Part shown: positions 24,401-32,400 of the stretch, piece after piece
Layout of the letters: each line of letters opens with the position of its first letter
Numbering within the stretch: the stretch's first letter is position 1
Assembly (NCBI GenBank): GCA_018806985.1
Contig: JADANN010000424.1
Coordinates: forward strand, 1,355,001 to 1,419,000
DNA: 64,000 nucleotides
Direction: 5' to 3'
Origin: Angiostrongylus vasorum
Taxonomy: Eukaryota > Nematoda > Chromadorea > Rhabditida > Metastrongylidae
Notes under the pieces: generated by a model
Database searches by the model: none
What the model saw: the letters and a program-made list of their open reading frames with translations, nothing else
What the model was told of the DNA's origin: nothing
Program-made: the position numbers and the translations under genes

Positions 24401-25409
24401 GTGATTCTTCGAGGACAACACCAATGTCCAAGACGGTACCAATTCTTACGATTAATCGACCGACGACTGACCACGGTCTCATGAATAGGTCACTTAATAC
24501 TCACATCTCTCTTATTGGTCGTGTACTTGGTTAATCTGTCATTTTTCCTTTTAAAATGAAGAAATTTAGGAGTTACAAGGGGTATCCTCTGAAATGGCGA
24601 CTGGTTACGAATGATATCTTTTATTTGCCACAAAATGACAAGTATTTAAAAGATTTCAGTAGTTCCATTTAGTGCTGATGAGCAAATGGTACCTTCCTCA
24701 AATTGTGAACAGAAAGTGCTTCCCCAACTTATTGGAAGGAAACCTCTCCATAAAAACTGAACTGAGGTAATCACGATCAAACCCCGTAAATAACGGACAG
24801 GTTAATCGGTGTTTCGAAGAATTAGCGGTACTCGTAATCCAAGCGTGAATTTGATGGGGCAGTAGTTTAGCTTGGGGATTTGCTTTCACAACGAACTTGT
24901 AGTGTCAGCCAATAAAAACTAATGTTTCTTCCTTAGCTGCTAACAATACCGGTTCAACCAAAGGTGTGAAAACTTGGTTAGCGTACAGACAGAGCGTATA
25001 AGGCAGAAGGACGGGAAAAGCGTGTAAACCACAGTGGCAGTTCATTGCACTATGATTCCTACTAAATCTCGCCCCTCTGTTATCATCCTTTCACATTGCA
25101 AAAGTACTGCTTTACCCATAAACAGGCTTAAGTCGCTAGGACCATCATTCTTCATTGTTTATATTCTCATATATTTTAAATATCATCACTAAGGTCGAAG
25201 AAACAGCGACGATACGCCTAAGCGGCGACATGGTAGAAAAACACGACGCCGACAGTGGAAAAAATGGTGGAGACAAAAAAGAAACGGATGAGTGTGAAGA
25301 GGAAGACGAAGAAGAAGGTGAAGATGAGGAGGAAGGTGAAGATGAAGAGGAAGGTGAAGATGAAGAAGGCGAAGACGAGGAATACGAAGAGGAGGAAGAA
25401 GCTGAATGA
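8666..25409 (+). CDS. SH3BGR: SH3BGR-family protein (SH3-binding, glutamate-rich), 8 exons
   Basis: Joining eight exons (8666-8713, 19287-19368, 20544-20647, 20781-20852, 21539-21587, 22141-22172, 23687-23995, 25194-25409) gives about 303 codons ending in TGA. Residues 1-102 form the thioredoxin/glutaredoxin-like SH3BGR domain. The first strand is LKVFIASITANAE, the second segment is ILDGMSIPFDVVDI, the proline-rich SH3-ligand-like motif is PPLPPQFFYNDEYLG, and the closing helix is AVEDDRIAEFFRL. As in the family, there is no CXXC redox motif in the active-site position. Residues from about 130 on are an extreme Glu/Asp-rich tail encoded by two exons with related EEEGEDEEEGEDEE repeats, the feature that names the family. 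All introns except the last have good GT-AG sites; the final acceptor, CACTAAG, is weak. Known of the family: small cytosolic adaptor-like proteins, no established enzymatic reaction. Identification is firm; the exact 3' end is less so. Confidence 0.9.
12225..12350 (+). repeat. Foldback-family right half (FB copy 4)
   Basis: ATGGTGTGGTGGTGTACGCG, TTAGCCCCCGGAAAGGGTAA, then GCGGTCCAGAGTTTTGCAAA and CTCAGCATCATTTCAG. Only the right arm is present. It is fairly close to the family consensus. Confidence 0.7.
13340..13742 (+). repeat. Dispersed repeat family C, copy 1
   Basis: About 300 bases align with 41.84-42.14 kb in the same orientation. Shared segments include GGCCAAAGTCTGCCCCAGGT (here AGCCAAAG...), ACCACCACAGGCAG, TTTGCCACCATGCGACT, GGATCCTGGTATTGG, TAGCTAGGCTTCCTGATGGA and GATGAGGCGGTAAA. 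The 41.8-kb copy lies just beyond the 5' side of an RTE relic, so this may be a detached RTE 5' leader. That is inference. No coding frame is conserved between the copies. Confidence 0.7.
14070..14425. repeat. Foldback element (FB copy 5)
   Basis: The left arm is antisense tRNA-like (AGATTCGAACCCACAATTAC...CCGTGGGCTAG). The core CAGCTTAACTGTGTTCAACG...TCCCGTTGACGGATTATTGC is shared with the 45.3-kb palindrome. The right arm has AGTGGTGCAGAGGGTAAC, GCAGGTTCGAATCTGG and the end TTGCAAATATCTCAGCATCA...GACAGTAAATAAAA. The B-box-like GGTTCGAATC is present in both arms, in opposite orientation. Confidence 0.7.
16950..17225 (-). repeat. tRNA-derived SINE copy 2
   Basis: Full-length family copy. On the minus strand it has GGCGCAGTGGTCGGAGGCGC (A-box), then GGGATCGATAACCCACGCCC in the B-box region, then the body (CATCCCTCCGGGGTCGG, GGCTCGATACATCGG) and the tail CGCCGAGAGCGTTATCC. 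Reading frames on both strands across it are shadows of the repeat. Confidence 0.85.
17520..17650 (-). mobile_element. PLE-type terminal repeat fragment with hammerhead-like motif
   Basis: CGACTTTTCTTTAACTTCGG, GAGCTTACACGAGGTTGGTA and TTTCGGCTAACGTTTCGACG are shared with the left end of the 48.14-48.83 kb element. Similarity stops after TCTTCATCAGACC, so it is a solo end. Confidence 0.6.
17608..17643 (-). ncRNA. Hammerhead ribozyme-like motif (H2)
   Basis: Minus strand: CUGAUGA, an extra A, a perfect 4-bp stem GACG/CGUC closed by the GNRA-type loop GAGA, then GAAAC GUUAG. Compared with H1 the loop differs while the stem is kept, as expected for a selected or recently active RNA fold. The short or absent stem III leaves activity uncertain. 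Confidence 0.45.
18428..18492. repeat. TA microsatellite
   Basis: (TA)n with a single ACTA interruption. The Tyr/Ile-rich reading frames across it are artefacts. Confidence 0.9.
19287..19368 (+). CDS. SH3BGR: SH3BGR-like exon 2
   Basis: Starts after TCTGCAG with VRKRVQRTLMILDGMSIPFD and continues VVDITKP, ending in phase 1. The donor CCAG|gttcga is weak, but the next exon supplies exactly the missing two bases of a glycine codon and continues the family alignment. Confidence 0.87.
20544..20647 (+). CDS. SH3BGR: SH3BGR-like exon 3
   Basis: Acceptor GTTTCAG, donor GGA|gtaagc. Encodes NEEQRQFMKEHAVKGDSK followed by EPPLPPQFFYNDEYLG. The PPLPPQ segment is the family's SH3-ligand-like motif, and the NDEYLG turn is the most conserved part of the domain. 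Confidence 0.92.
20781..20852 (+). CDS. SH3BGR: SH3BGR-like exon 4
   Basis: Acceptor ATTGCAG, donor GAG|gtagtc, phase 0 at both ends. Encodes NFVDFEEAVEDDRIAEFFRL plus IPDE, the terminal helix of the thioredoxin-like domain. Confidence 0.92.
21539..21587 (+). CDS. SH3BGR: SH3BGR-like exon 5
   Basis: Acceptor CGTACAG, donor CAGG|gtgagc. Encodes CKTKSDADNKENHVEQ and ends in phase 1. This is the start of the charged linker after the folded domain. Confidence 0.75.
22141..22172 (+). CDS. SH3BGR: SH3BGR-like exon 6 (acceptor choice decides frame)
   Basis: Two acceptors lie 7 bases apart, TTTTCAG ending at 22133 and GACTTAG ending at 22140. Only the second keeps frame from exon 5, giving E then PAASSEDKKA before the donor GCG|gtatgt. 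Use of the first, better-looking acceptor would shift frame and hit TGA nine codons later. Confidence 0.65.
23687..23995 (+). CDS. SH3BGR: SH3BGR-like exon 7, acidic tail
   Basis: Acceptor TTTCCAG, donor GAG|gtaagt, 103 codons in phase 0 at both ends. It opens with DKSGKESENGVTGIQ, has about sixty residues that are nearly all Glu, Asp and Gly, then a Lys-rich close (TKREDKNKKKDG). The apparent Ser- or Leu-rich frames on the opposite strand mirror the GAA/GAT repeats and are not genes. Confidence 0.85.
25194..25409 (+). CDS. SH3BGR: SH3BGR-like exon 8, terminal acidic exon
   Basis: After CACTAAG it encodes VEETATIRLSGDMVEKHDAD, a short linker, then a second run of EEEGEDEEEGEDEE repeats ending EEAE and TGA. 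It is in frame with exon 7. The acceptor is weak for a nematode, and an alternative reading frame continues past the stop (see findings), so the true C-terminus could differ. Confidence 0.7.
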   Translation, partial: VEETATIRLSGDMVEKHDADSGKNGGDKKETDECEEEDEEEGEDEEEGEDEEEGEDEEGEDEEYEEEEEAE

Positions 25410-26340
25410 TGTTTATGAGGCACTCACACGTCACATAGGCTCAACAAAATCTTCCACGAGTGAGCTTAGGGACTGCCGAAATAACCAGTCGACAGTTGCG
25501 CTACGCTGTGGCTGCCCCCATTTCATCAACATCGACAAGGTATAGCACTATTCATTGAAAGCATTGCTTGTGCGCATAAGCATTCGTCGGGTATCCTGGG
25601 TTGTAAATTTTGAAATCACATTTTTTTTTGTTATATTATAATGTTTTCGATTCCATAAAAGAGCGCTTTCTCGTGTACATCTTCTTGTACCGATTTGTCA
25701 CTTTCTCTTGTATATGTCAAATTAACTGGACTTGTTCGTGTTTCTAGCAATGTACATAAGTAGCAATGAAACAACAAAGTGAATCGATTTGTATTTATTG
25801 TGCTTATCACATTTTCATACTTAGGAAATGAATCGATCTTCTTAGAATCGCAGTGACATTAACTGATGAAGCAGTAAAACGTAGATGAAAAGTATGAATC
25901 CATAGAAACGGTCAGCACACTTATCTTTAGCAGAATGTCAGTAACTTCACGAAACCTGTGGGAAATCACAGAAGGAAAGCCGTGCAGAGCGACAAGCTTC
26001 AGTAACTTACACAAGTTCAAGTCACTGCATCATTTCATTCAACAGTTCATCCAAAGGAGATAAGAGACAAGAAGGAAGATGTTTCACCTCAAAAAACATG
26101 CCCATGATAAAGGCTTACGTCTATTAGATTAAGCTTAGCGCGAAAGAACACGCATATTTAGAAAGGTCAATGTTAAGTACTGGTTTAGCGCAAAAATTCA
26201 TAGTATTCACCGTTTGGCTGTAAAATTTTGAATTCCTACAGAAATCATCTGGATCAATTCTTTCTTCAGAAGTCCAGCTGTACTAAGGATGGTTTTTCAA
26301 AAGTTAGCAGCGCGTTATTGAACAAAATATTCCATACATA
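25410..26340. other. 3' flank of the SH3BGR-like gene; nothing else recognised
   Basis: No clear AATAAA close to the stop. A frame different from exon 8 stays open to 25545 (see findings). The remainder is AT-rich and without recognised repeats until the Penelope-like element begins. Confidence 0.4.
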
Positions 26341-27027
26341 GCTCCCAGGATCGACTTTCTATTAACCTCGGCAATGGATTACAAAGGCGTTGTTTTCTTG
26401 TTCAGCAATCGCGAGGTTGTTAAACAGCATACATTTACTTCCGTACAAAAACACACAATTCATGCAATCACCGTCCCTGCCGTAAAGGCAAGTTACGCAA
26501 TTCTGTGTTTCACATAGGCGGCCATACAGTCGGTTACGAACTAACTGACGACGTAGAGTAGCCGGTGGTATTTCAACTATCGCTACCGATTCCTCTAGAC
26601 TTGCCCTTTTTAAGCATCGTTTTATAGCCCACTTACTTCATCGCTAATAAAGGGCAGCACAAACGGGACTTTTTTTTTGTACAAGTGTTCGTTTTTTGGG
26701 CGTCGCTCTCCTTCTAAACTTATCTCGTGCGGTTACTATTTCGTAGCCATTGGAGATCCGAGCTATTTGCCGAGCCAAGTCGCGCGATTCTTCCTTTAGT
26801 TCCCTGGTTGTGCACACAGAGGTGGCTGTTCGAAACATATTTCTCACAGGCGCCCTCTTTATGTGTGAAGGGTGGGAACAGAGGAAATGAACCAGGATGT
26901 TTTTTTACATGGTTTTCGGTGCCACTTTGTCATGTAACTCCTACTTGATAACTAATTTGAACGTTAAGAAATGGAAGCCAATCTTGTAGTTTCTCACGGG
27001 TAAGGTTGATGTACTCAGAATGCTCAT

Positions 27028-27985
27028 TCAACAATTCAAAGCATTTGTCCATCTCTTCCTGAGTAGAGAAAATGACAAAACAGTCATCTGTATATCTACA
27101 GTAGAGTACCGGCAGGCGATCGATAACGGGGCTTCTATTTTAGACATAAATGCAATGGCAAGACTTGGCCCCAGTCGCTGTCCCATTGCCAGCCCTCTAA
27201 TTTGTGCGTAATAATTCCCAGACCATCTGAAAATCGAGCAGTTTAAGCACTCTTCTAAGAGAGCCATGAGCTGCTGAACAGACAAGCCATGCATAATGTA
27301 TTCCTCCTTCATGTTCAACGAGAAGTTCGTGGATGGCTTGCATTGCAGAGTCATTCGATACGTTGGTGTACAGCGCGGTAACGTCGAAGGACTCCATCAC
27401 GTACGCGTTATTAGGAGACGCGTTACATAGACGTTCTAGGAACATTTGGGTGTTCGTGAGGTGAGCCGGAACATGGTTAAGCAACTGGGTAAAAATTTTG
27501 CTTAGAAACCATGCTATTCTATCTGTTGACCTGTCTATACAGCTGATAATGGGTTTAACCTTGTAGGATAATGGATTGGTAGACGCGAGATCATCAGCTG
27601 ATACTAACTTTTGTGCTTTAATAAGCAAGTATAAAACGGGACATGTTGGTCGATCTATCTTATAATGCGAAATAACGCATGGTTTTAAGCCCGCCGCCTT
27701 TTCCACTTTGACCCATTTATTGTTAAGTTTTCGGTATTGTCTTTTGTACTCCTTTTCAGACGATGGGCGATAAACCGTAGCATTACTAAGATGTTCGCCC
27801 GTTATCTTAGCATCTAACTGGCAATGAATAACTACGAACCTTCCTCCTTTATCATTAACTGATAGTCTAATGGTCTTCAAATGGTCTATAAGTTCCCTAA
27901 TTTCTCTCATATGATATTTTTGTGCGGTTGTTAGGTTAGAGATAAACTTTCTATCGCGATGGTGGGACAAGGGTTTTGAGAGCAT
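27028..27985 (-). pseudogene. P1 reverse transcriptase core
   Basis: Minus-strand frame from 27985: RDRKFISNLTTAQKYHMREI, the charged block VNDKGGRFVVI, PIISCIDRSTDRIAWFLSK, and SFDVTALYTNVSNDSAMQAI, as in Penelope-like reverse transcriptases. A frameshift near 27200 moves the GLAMGQRL block to another frame, and another near 27110 moves the YTDD box again. Three short frames overlap rather than one ORF, so it cannot encode an intact enzyme. Confidence 0.85.
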
Positions 27986-28901
27986 CGTTCGAAATTTTGT
28001 AACAATTTCGACGGGTTCTCCTGTCTACAAAACGCTTTAGGAAAAGGAGATGATGGTAATGGCGCCAGTTCTTCATTTTCATTTTCTATTTGACATTTCT
28101 TTTCTGGCCTTACAACATGGATCTTGAAGTTCACATAAACTGCATGCGATCCTACGAACAGTTGCTTTAGAAATAGGCTATGATGGTGAAAAACTTGGGC
28201 CCAATTCTAGTAGCGAGCGTGCATTCTCAGGTATGGTCATGCCCCCAATCACGGTGACCCTAGATTTTCTTGCCGCATTATCGACACTATTTTGGCTGTT
28301 ATCAGAAGTGTAAACAACTTGTCTGTGGGTTTCGTGAAGCTGAGATATGTAAATCACTAGAAAGATTCTCGAACTTTCGTTGTAATTATTCTAACATTAG
28401 ACTTAGCAGAATGGCATATCAATATTGACACACCAACTATTCTCAGCCAAAGGTGGTTCTCCAAATACAGTGCACAAAAATGTTCTTTCGTCTCACACTT
28501 CTTCATTCTGGCGAATACATCGTTCTGCTTGCTTCGTAATGCAGGTCGAAGTAGTTCCATTTCGATGCGTCGTACTTGTTGGATGTCCCCTGGTTGACCA
28601 TATATCTCGTGAAGTCGCTTTCGTTTTATAAACTTCGGCACGACTCGATGTTGAAAACAGCGGCAGAGAAAATTGATTTGTTGTCTACCTGAGACAGACT
28701 TTTGTCTTAGTGACAGGGCTTCTTTCACAAGTCGAAAGTATTTTGCTGGTACATCTTGTAACAGTTCACAGGATCGACTTTCCATTAACCTCGGTACTGG
28801 ATTATAAAAGCGCGGTTTTCTTGTTTAGCAATAGCAAGGCTGGTATATTTGTTTATATGATCTCATAAAGTGGTCTTTCTGATGTGATGAGAGGTTGGTA
28901 T

Positions 28902-28936
28902 AGATCCTCGTTGTTGTTGTTGTTGTTGTTGTAGCT
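28902..28936. repeat. GTT trinucleotide repeat
   Basis: (GTT)n run inside the P1 terminal repeat region, giving poly-Asn on the minus strand and nothing meaningful as protein. Confidence 0.85.
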
Positions 28937-28957
28937 GTTGGTGTTGTTCGTCGATGG

Positions 28958-29056
28958 GTGACGTTTCAGCGATTTCCCCTTCCTCAGAGCCGTGCTGTTA
29001 CGAGTGGGACTCTGACGTTTCTGACGTTTCGGCAGTATCGCCTTCTTCAGAGCTAC
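28958..29056 (-). ncRNA. Pair of hammerhead-like motifs in the P1 terminal repeat (H3, H4)
   Basis: Two cores lie about 60 bases apart on the minus strand. H4 (29020-29054) reads CUGAAGA, extra A, GGC/GCC stem with loop GAUACU, GAAAC GUC. H3 (28960-28992) reads CUGAGGA...GAAAC GUC, but its stem is poor. The doubled arrangement is as expected if tandem terminal repeats meet here. H4 is nearly identical to the motif at 35.22 kb. Confidence 0.4.
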
Positions 29057-29330
29057 TGTTATATTGTGTTTTTGTACGGAAGTAAATATATGTTGTATAA
29101 CAACCTCGCGATTGCTGAACAAGAAAACGACGAATGCATACATAATTGACTAATAGAATTTTGAGATGAATAATCTTTGCATGGGAATTTTGATGAAAAA
29201 CAAAACGAATCTTTGCATCAATCCAATACTTTTCTCATCACCATTACGAAATATACAGGCAAAATATACAGGTCTCTGCGCTCGGTGTTCGAACAATTAG
29301 GAGAGAATGACTTACTTACCTCACAAGAAG

Positions 29331-29437
29331 TTAATCGGTTCCAAAATATTTCATGGCGAAACTATACGGTACACTGTTCGTTACGTCTGATGTGATCACG
29401 GTCACTCGAGGAAACTTGGCGCATATATTCTTCATGC
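29331..29437 (-). CDS. UPRT: UPRT-like exon 6, C-terminus
   Basis: Acceptor GTTTTTAAG, then MKNICAKFPRVTVITSDVTN and SVPYSFAMKYFGTD with TAA. FGTD at the C-terminus is the family hallmark. The loop just before it differs from both microbial and vertebrate versions. Confidence 0.88.
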
Positions 29438-32400
29438 CTTAAAAACACCCATAAGAACCAAAAATAAGAGGTTTAAAAAACCCAAACTTCCGAAATATTT
29501 GAAGCAATATGTACCAAAGTGGTTGTTAAAAAATCATGGAAACATTACCATTATAAGGTAAATGCAACTATCAAGTACCCAGCCTCAAAATCTTGCCCAC
29601 TCATGAAATTGAACCAACCAGCTTTAGCTTCTCAGATTTGGAAATAACCAACTCCAAAAGGAAAAAAAAATGGTTCGCTCGACATACAGGGCTACCCTAT
29701 TCGTATTCGGACCACCATTTTTTTCTTGGCAAAATAAACTTGTCTCAAAAATAGTAAATATTTCTAGCTACAGCATGATGAGACATTTCAGATCTTTCTT
29801 TAAAATGCACTTTATACTACACGACATAGTTAAACCAAGAAACTAGACGACAGAATGCGAGTGCCCATAACGATGTTCTCTTACGACCGCTTACAGAAAC
29901 AGTGATGATAAACGTACTCTGAGGAGTGATGAATAATGTTGTAAGATAAATGTTTTCCTCTGCTACTTTTGAATCGATCAGTGCACTGACTGCCTTCAAC
30001 ACAGTCGCGCCAGTGCTGTAAAACTACTACTTTCACATAGGAAAATTAACACTCCAGACTAACTCAGTCTAAAATCTAGCGAATGAAAAACAAACTTAGT
30101 AATCATTTTTTATTTAGTGCCTATTCTTTATTCATGGCAGCATGTGATGTGAAACATAACTACAATAATGCTGAGATATTTGCAAAACTCCGGACCGCTA
30201 CTGTATGCAGGGGGGATCTAACTTCGTTATTTTAAAAATCATCATGATAAAAATCATGCGAACACGTTAGCCCCCGGAAATGGTAATAACGAGGTTCGAC
30301 CGCCGCCACAACAAATTTGGTACTTTGCCGATTGCTCGGAATTTTTACAGAACCATTAGTTATTATGTCCTTCAAATCACTAGCGTATCATATGAGTAAG
30401 GAGACGTTTCAACATAGAGTTTTATATGTAACAATTTACACCTTTGCAGGATCATCATATTTCATATGAAAACTGAAACATACTTCTCAGCAAGCCGACA
30501 GTCCATCTATGACTAACCCTGCACTACTGTGCAACTCAGAATTAAGAAATGTGCCTAAAAAACGTTCCAAGGAGCCCTAAGAGTTAACGTGACCGAAAAC
30601 AGTGATGGAATAGGTTAATGGTTCCTTCTCGAAGGTACTGATCACGAAAAGTACCATTTAACTACCATACTGTAACATAAAGTTCTCACCGATCAAAAAA
30701 AAACCTTGGAATGTACAAAATTTCAGTACAAAACCCTGTGATTTTAGTTGTACCGCATTACATCAATGCCACTAGTAGATTAACGATATCGCATTGTAAA
30801 ATTATTCTACAACTTTGCAGTTCAACTACAAATTTGCAGTACTTTAAAAGACACGGAGACAACAACGTGATCAGTGATTCAGTGGTAAGAGATCACCGAT
30901 AAGATCTGAAGGATGTTTCAGATCACCTCCACAACACAATTTTTTTGATGAGAACTTGTAAAAAAAAGAAAACAATCGTCACAGGTCCTGAATCTCTTAA
31001 ATGTTTCAATATGTACTCTTTCCTTTATAACCTTACACGAGATTGATAAATAGTCTTTACTTCATGCCAGTTAACTGTCTAATTAAATTGTACTTCATGT
31101 CTCTTAGATGTTATGCACCATACAAAAACAAAACCTATGATCCGAAATTCAGAGGATAAGTCAGATAATAACGATGGCGAACAAGATTATCATATTCTTC
31201 AGGGAGGTATGAATTAGTCCGTATAATGGAACAGTAACCACATTAAACACCCTCAACTTACAATATGACCAAGGAATTGTAAAAATCAATGGTGTTTAAA
31301 AGTCAAGTTCATCCATTCCTAATTATAATTGTTAAATTAAATTTAGAAACGCCTACCTTACAACTGGGTAGAGTAACAGAACTCTACGACTGGACATATC
31401 TGGGATCAAACGGGCATATAGAACTCGTTGTTCGTCTCCTAGAAACTGACCACCTTAAATGTAAGGCGTTTGCGATTCAACAACTCTCTGTTATACATAT
31501 AATCAGCTGTTTAAAAGAGCTACGTGGAGTGTTCTCATCTGGAGGACAGGAATTTAAACGTACACAGCCAACCTTGTACATGTCCTCACACGCAAGTGAA
31601 TTCAAAAAAATAGAATCCATGTTTTTTGTTGCGTTCGACTAATTACTACACAACGATAAATAATATTTATGCATAGATGGGCTTCCACATGTCCATTAAT
31701 GTATTCCACATTTTGTCGCTCTTACAAAGAATTGCACTAAATGGTAAACTATATTGGGTAACTGGGCGCGTAAAGCGTAGTAGCTAGAGGTGCACTGTCT
31801 ATACATGGGTTCCACCCCGCTCTCCATCCTTCCGCACTCAGGAAATCTGCACCAGACCTGCACAGGAGGATACCAGCATTGATTCGATACAACGGTAGGC
31901 CGGTAGGTGAGTCATTTTAAAGGCCATATATGCATTCAGTCACTTCTAAGGATGCTTGATGAAGTCGAGTGCATGGTGCATCCCTCATCGATCGATCAAT
32001 GGCGACAGTTTTATCCTTTACCCTTTTTTACCGGGCAATTTGGAAAGGAACTGCCTGATATGGAATGTGTGATATCCCATCACTCAGTCGAAGTGATCCC
32101 AGTGAACATTTCCGGTGAGCGAGAAAAACGAATGGAAATGTTAATGGTCGCTATATTGTTCGCTATGGTCAATGATCAGTGGGTTTAAAGGGGATCAAAT
32201 TGTAAGTGTAATATTCTCTATAACATTGAATCTCCACTTGCCTATTAACATTTTACAGATCCTAATCGACCGACAACACTGTCTCAGCGCAAATTCCATA
32301 GCTTCACCACTTCGACATAAACTCACTCCACAATTTCCGCGCATAAACTGTATCCCCTATATGGAACATAGCTGTCTAAGAATAATTACGGAAAACACAG

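Larger units (their letters stand above)
26341..29140 (-). mobile_element. Penelope-like element P1, endonuclease deleted
   Basis: Reading from high to low coordinates: terminal repeat (to 29140), N-terminal region (28785-28357, LLQDVPAKYFRLVKEALSLR), linker (28134-27931), RT core (27985-27197; RT motif A SFDVTALYTNVS, motif B-type GLAMGQRLGPSLAIAF near 27150-27195) and a frame-shifted catalytic box reading YTDD near 27100. The C-terminal part (26847-26644) stops at GRDGDCMN and runs directly into terminal-repeat sequence at about 26463, so the GIY-YIG domain present in P2 is missing. Repeat ends with CGACTTTC(T/C)ATTAACCTCGG occur at 26348 and 28775, with an inverted copy at 29050-29140. It has at least three frame breaks and is a dead copy. 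Confidence 0.9.

Noticed and set aside
31140..31262. Considered as the next UPRT exon after exon 4
   Set aside because: The family alignment fails there, whereas 29918-30015 continues the PRPP loop exactly in phase.
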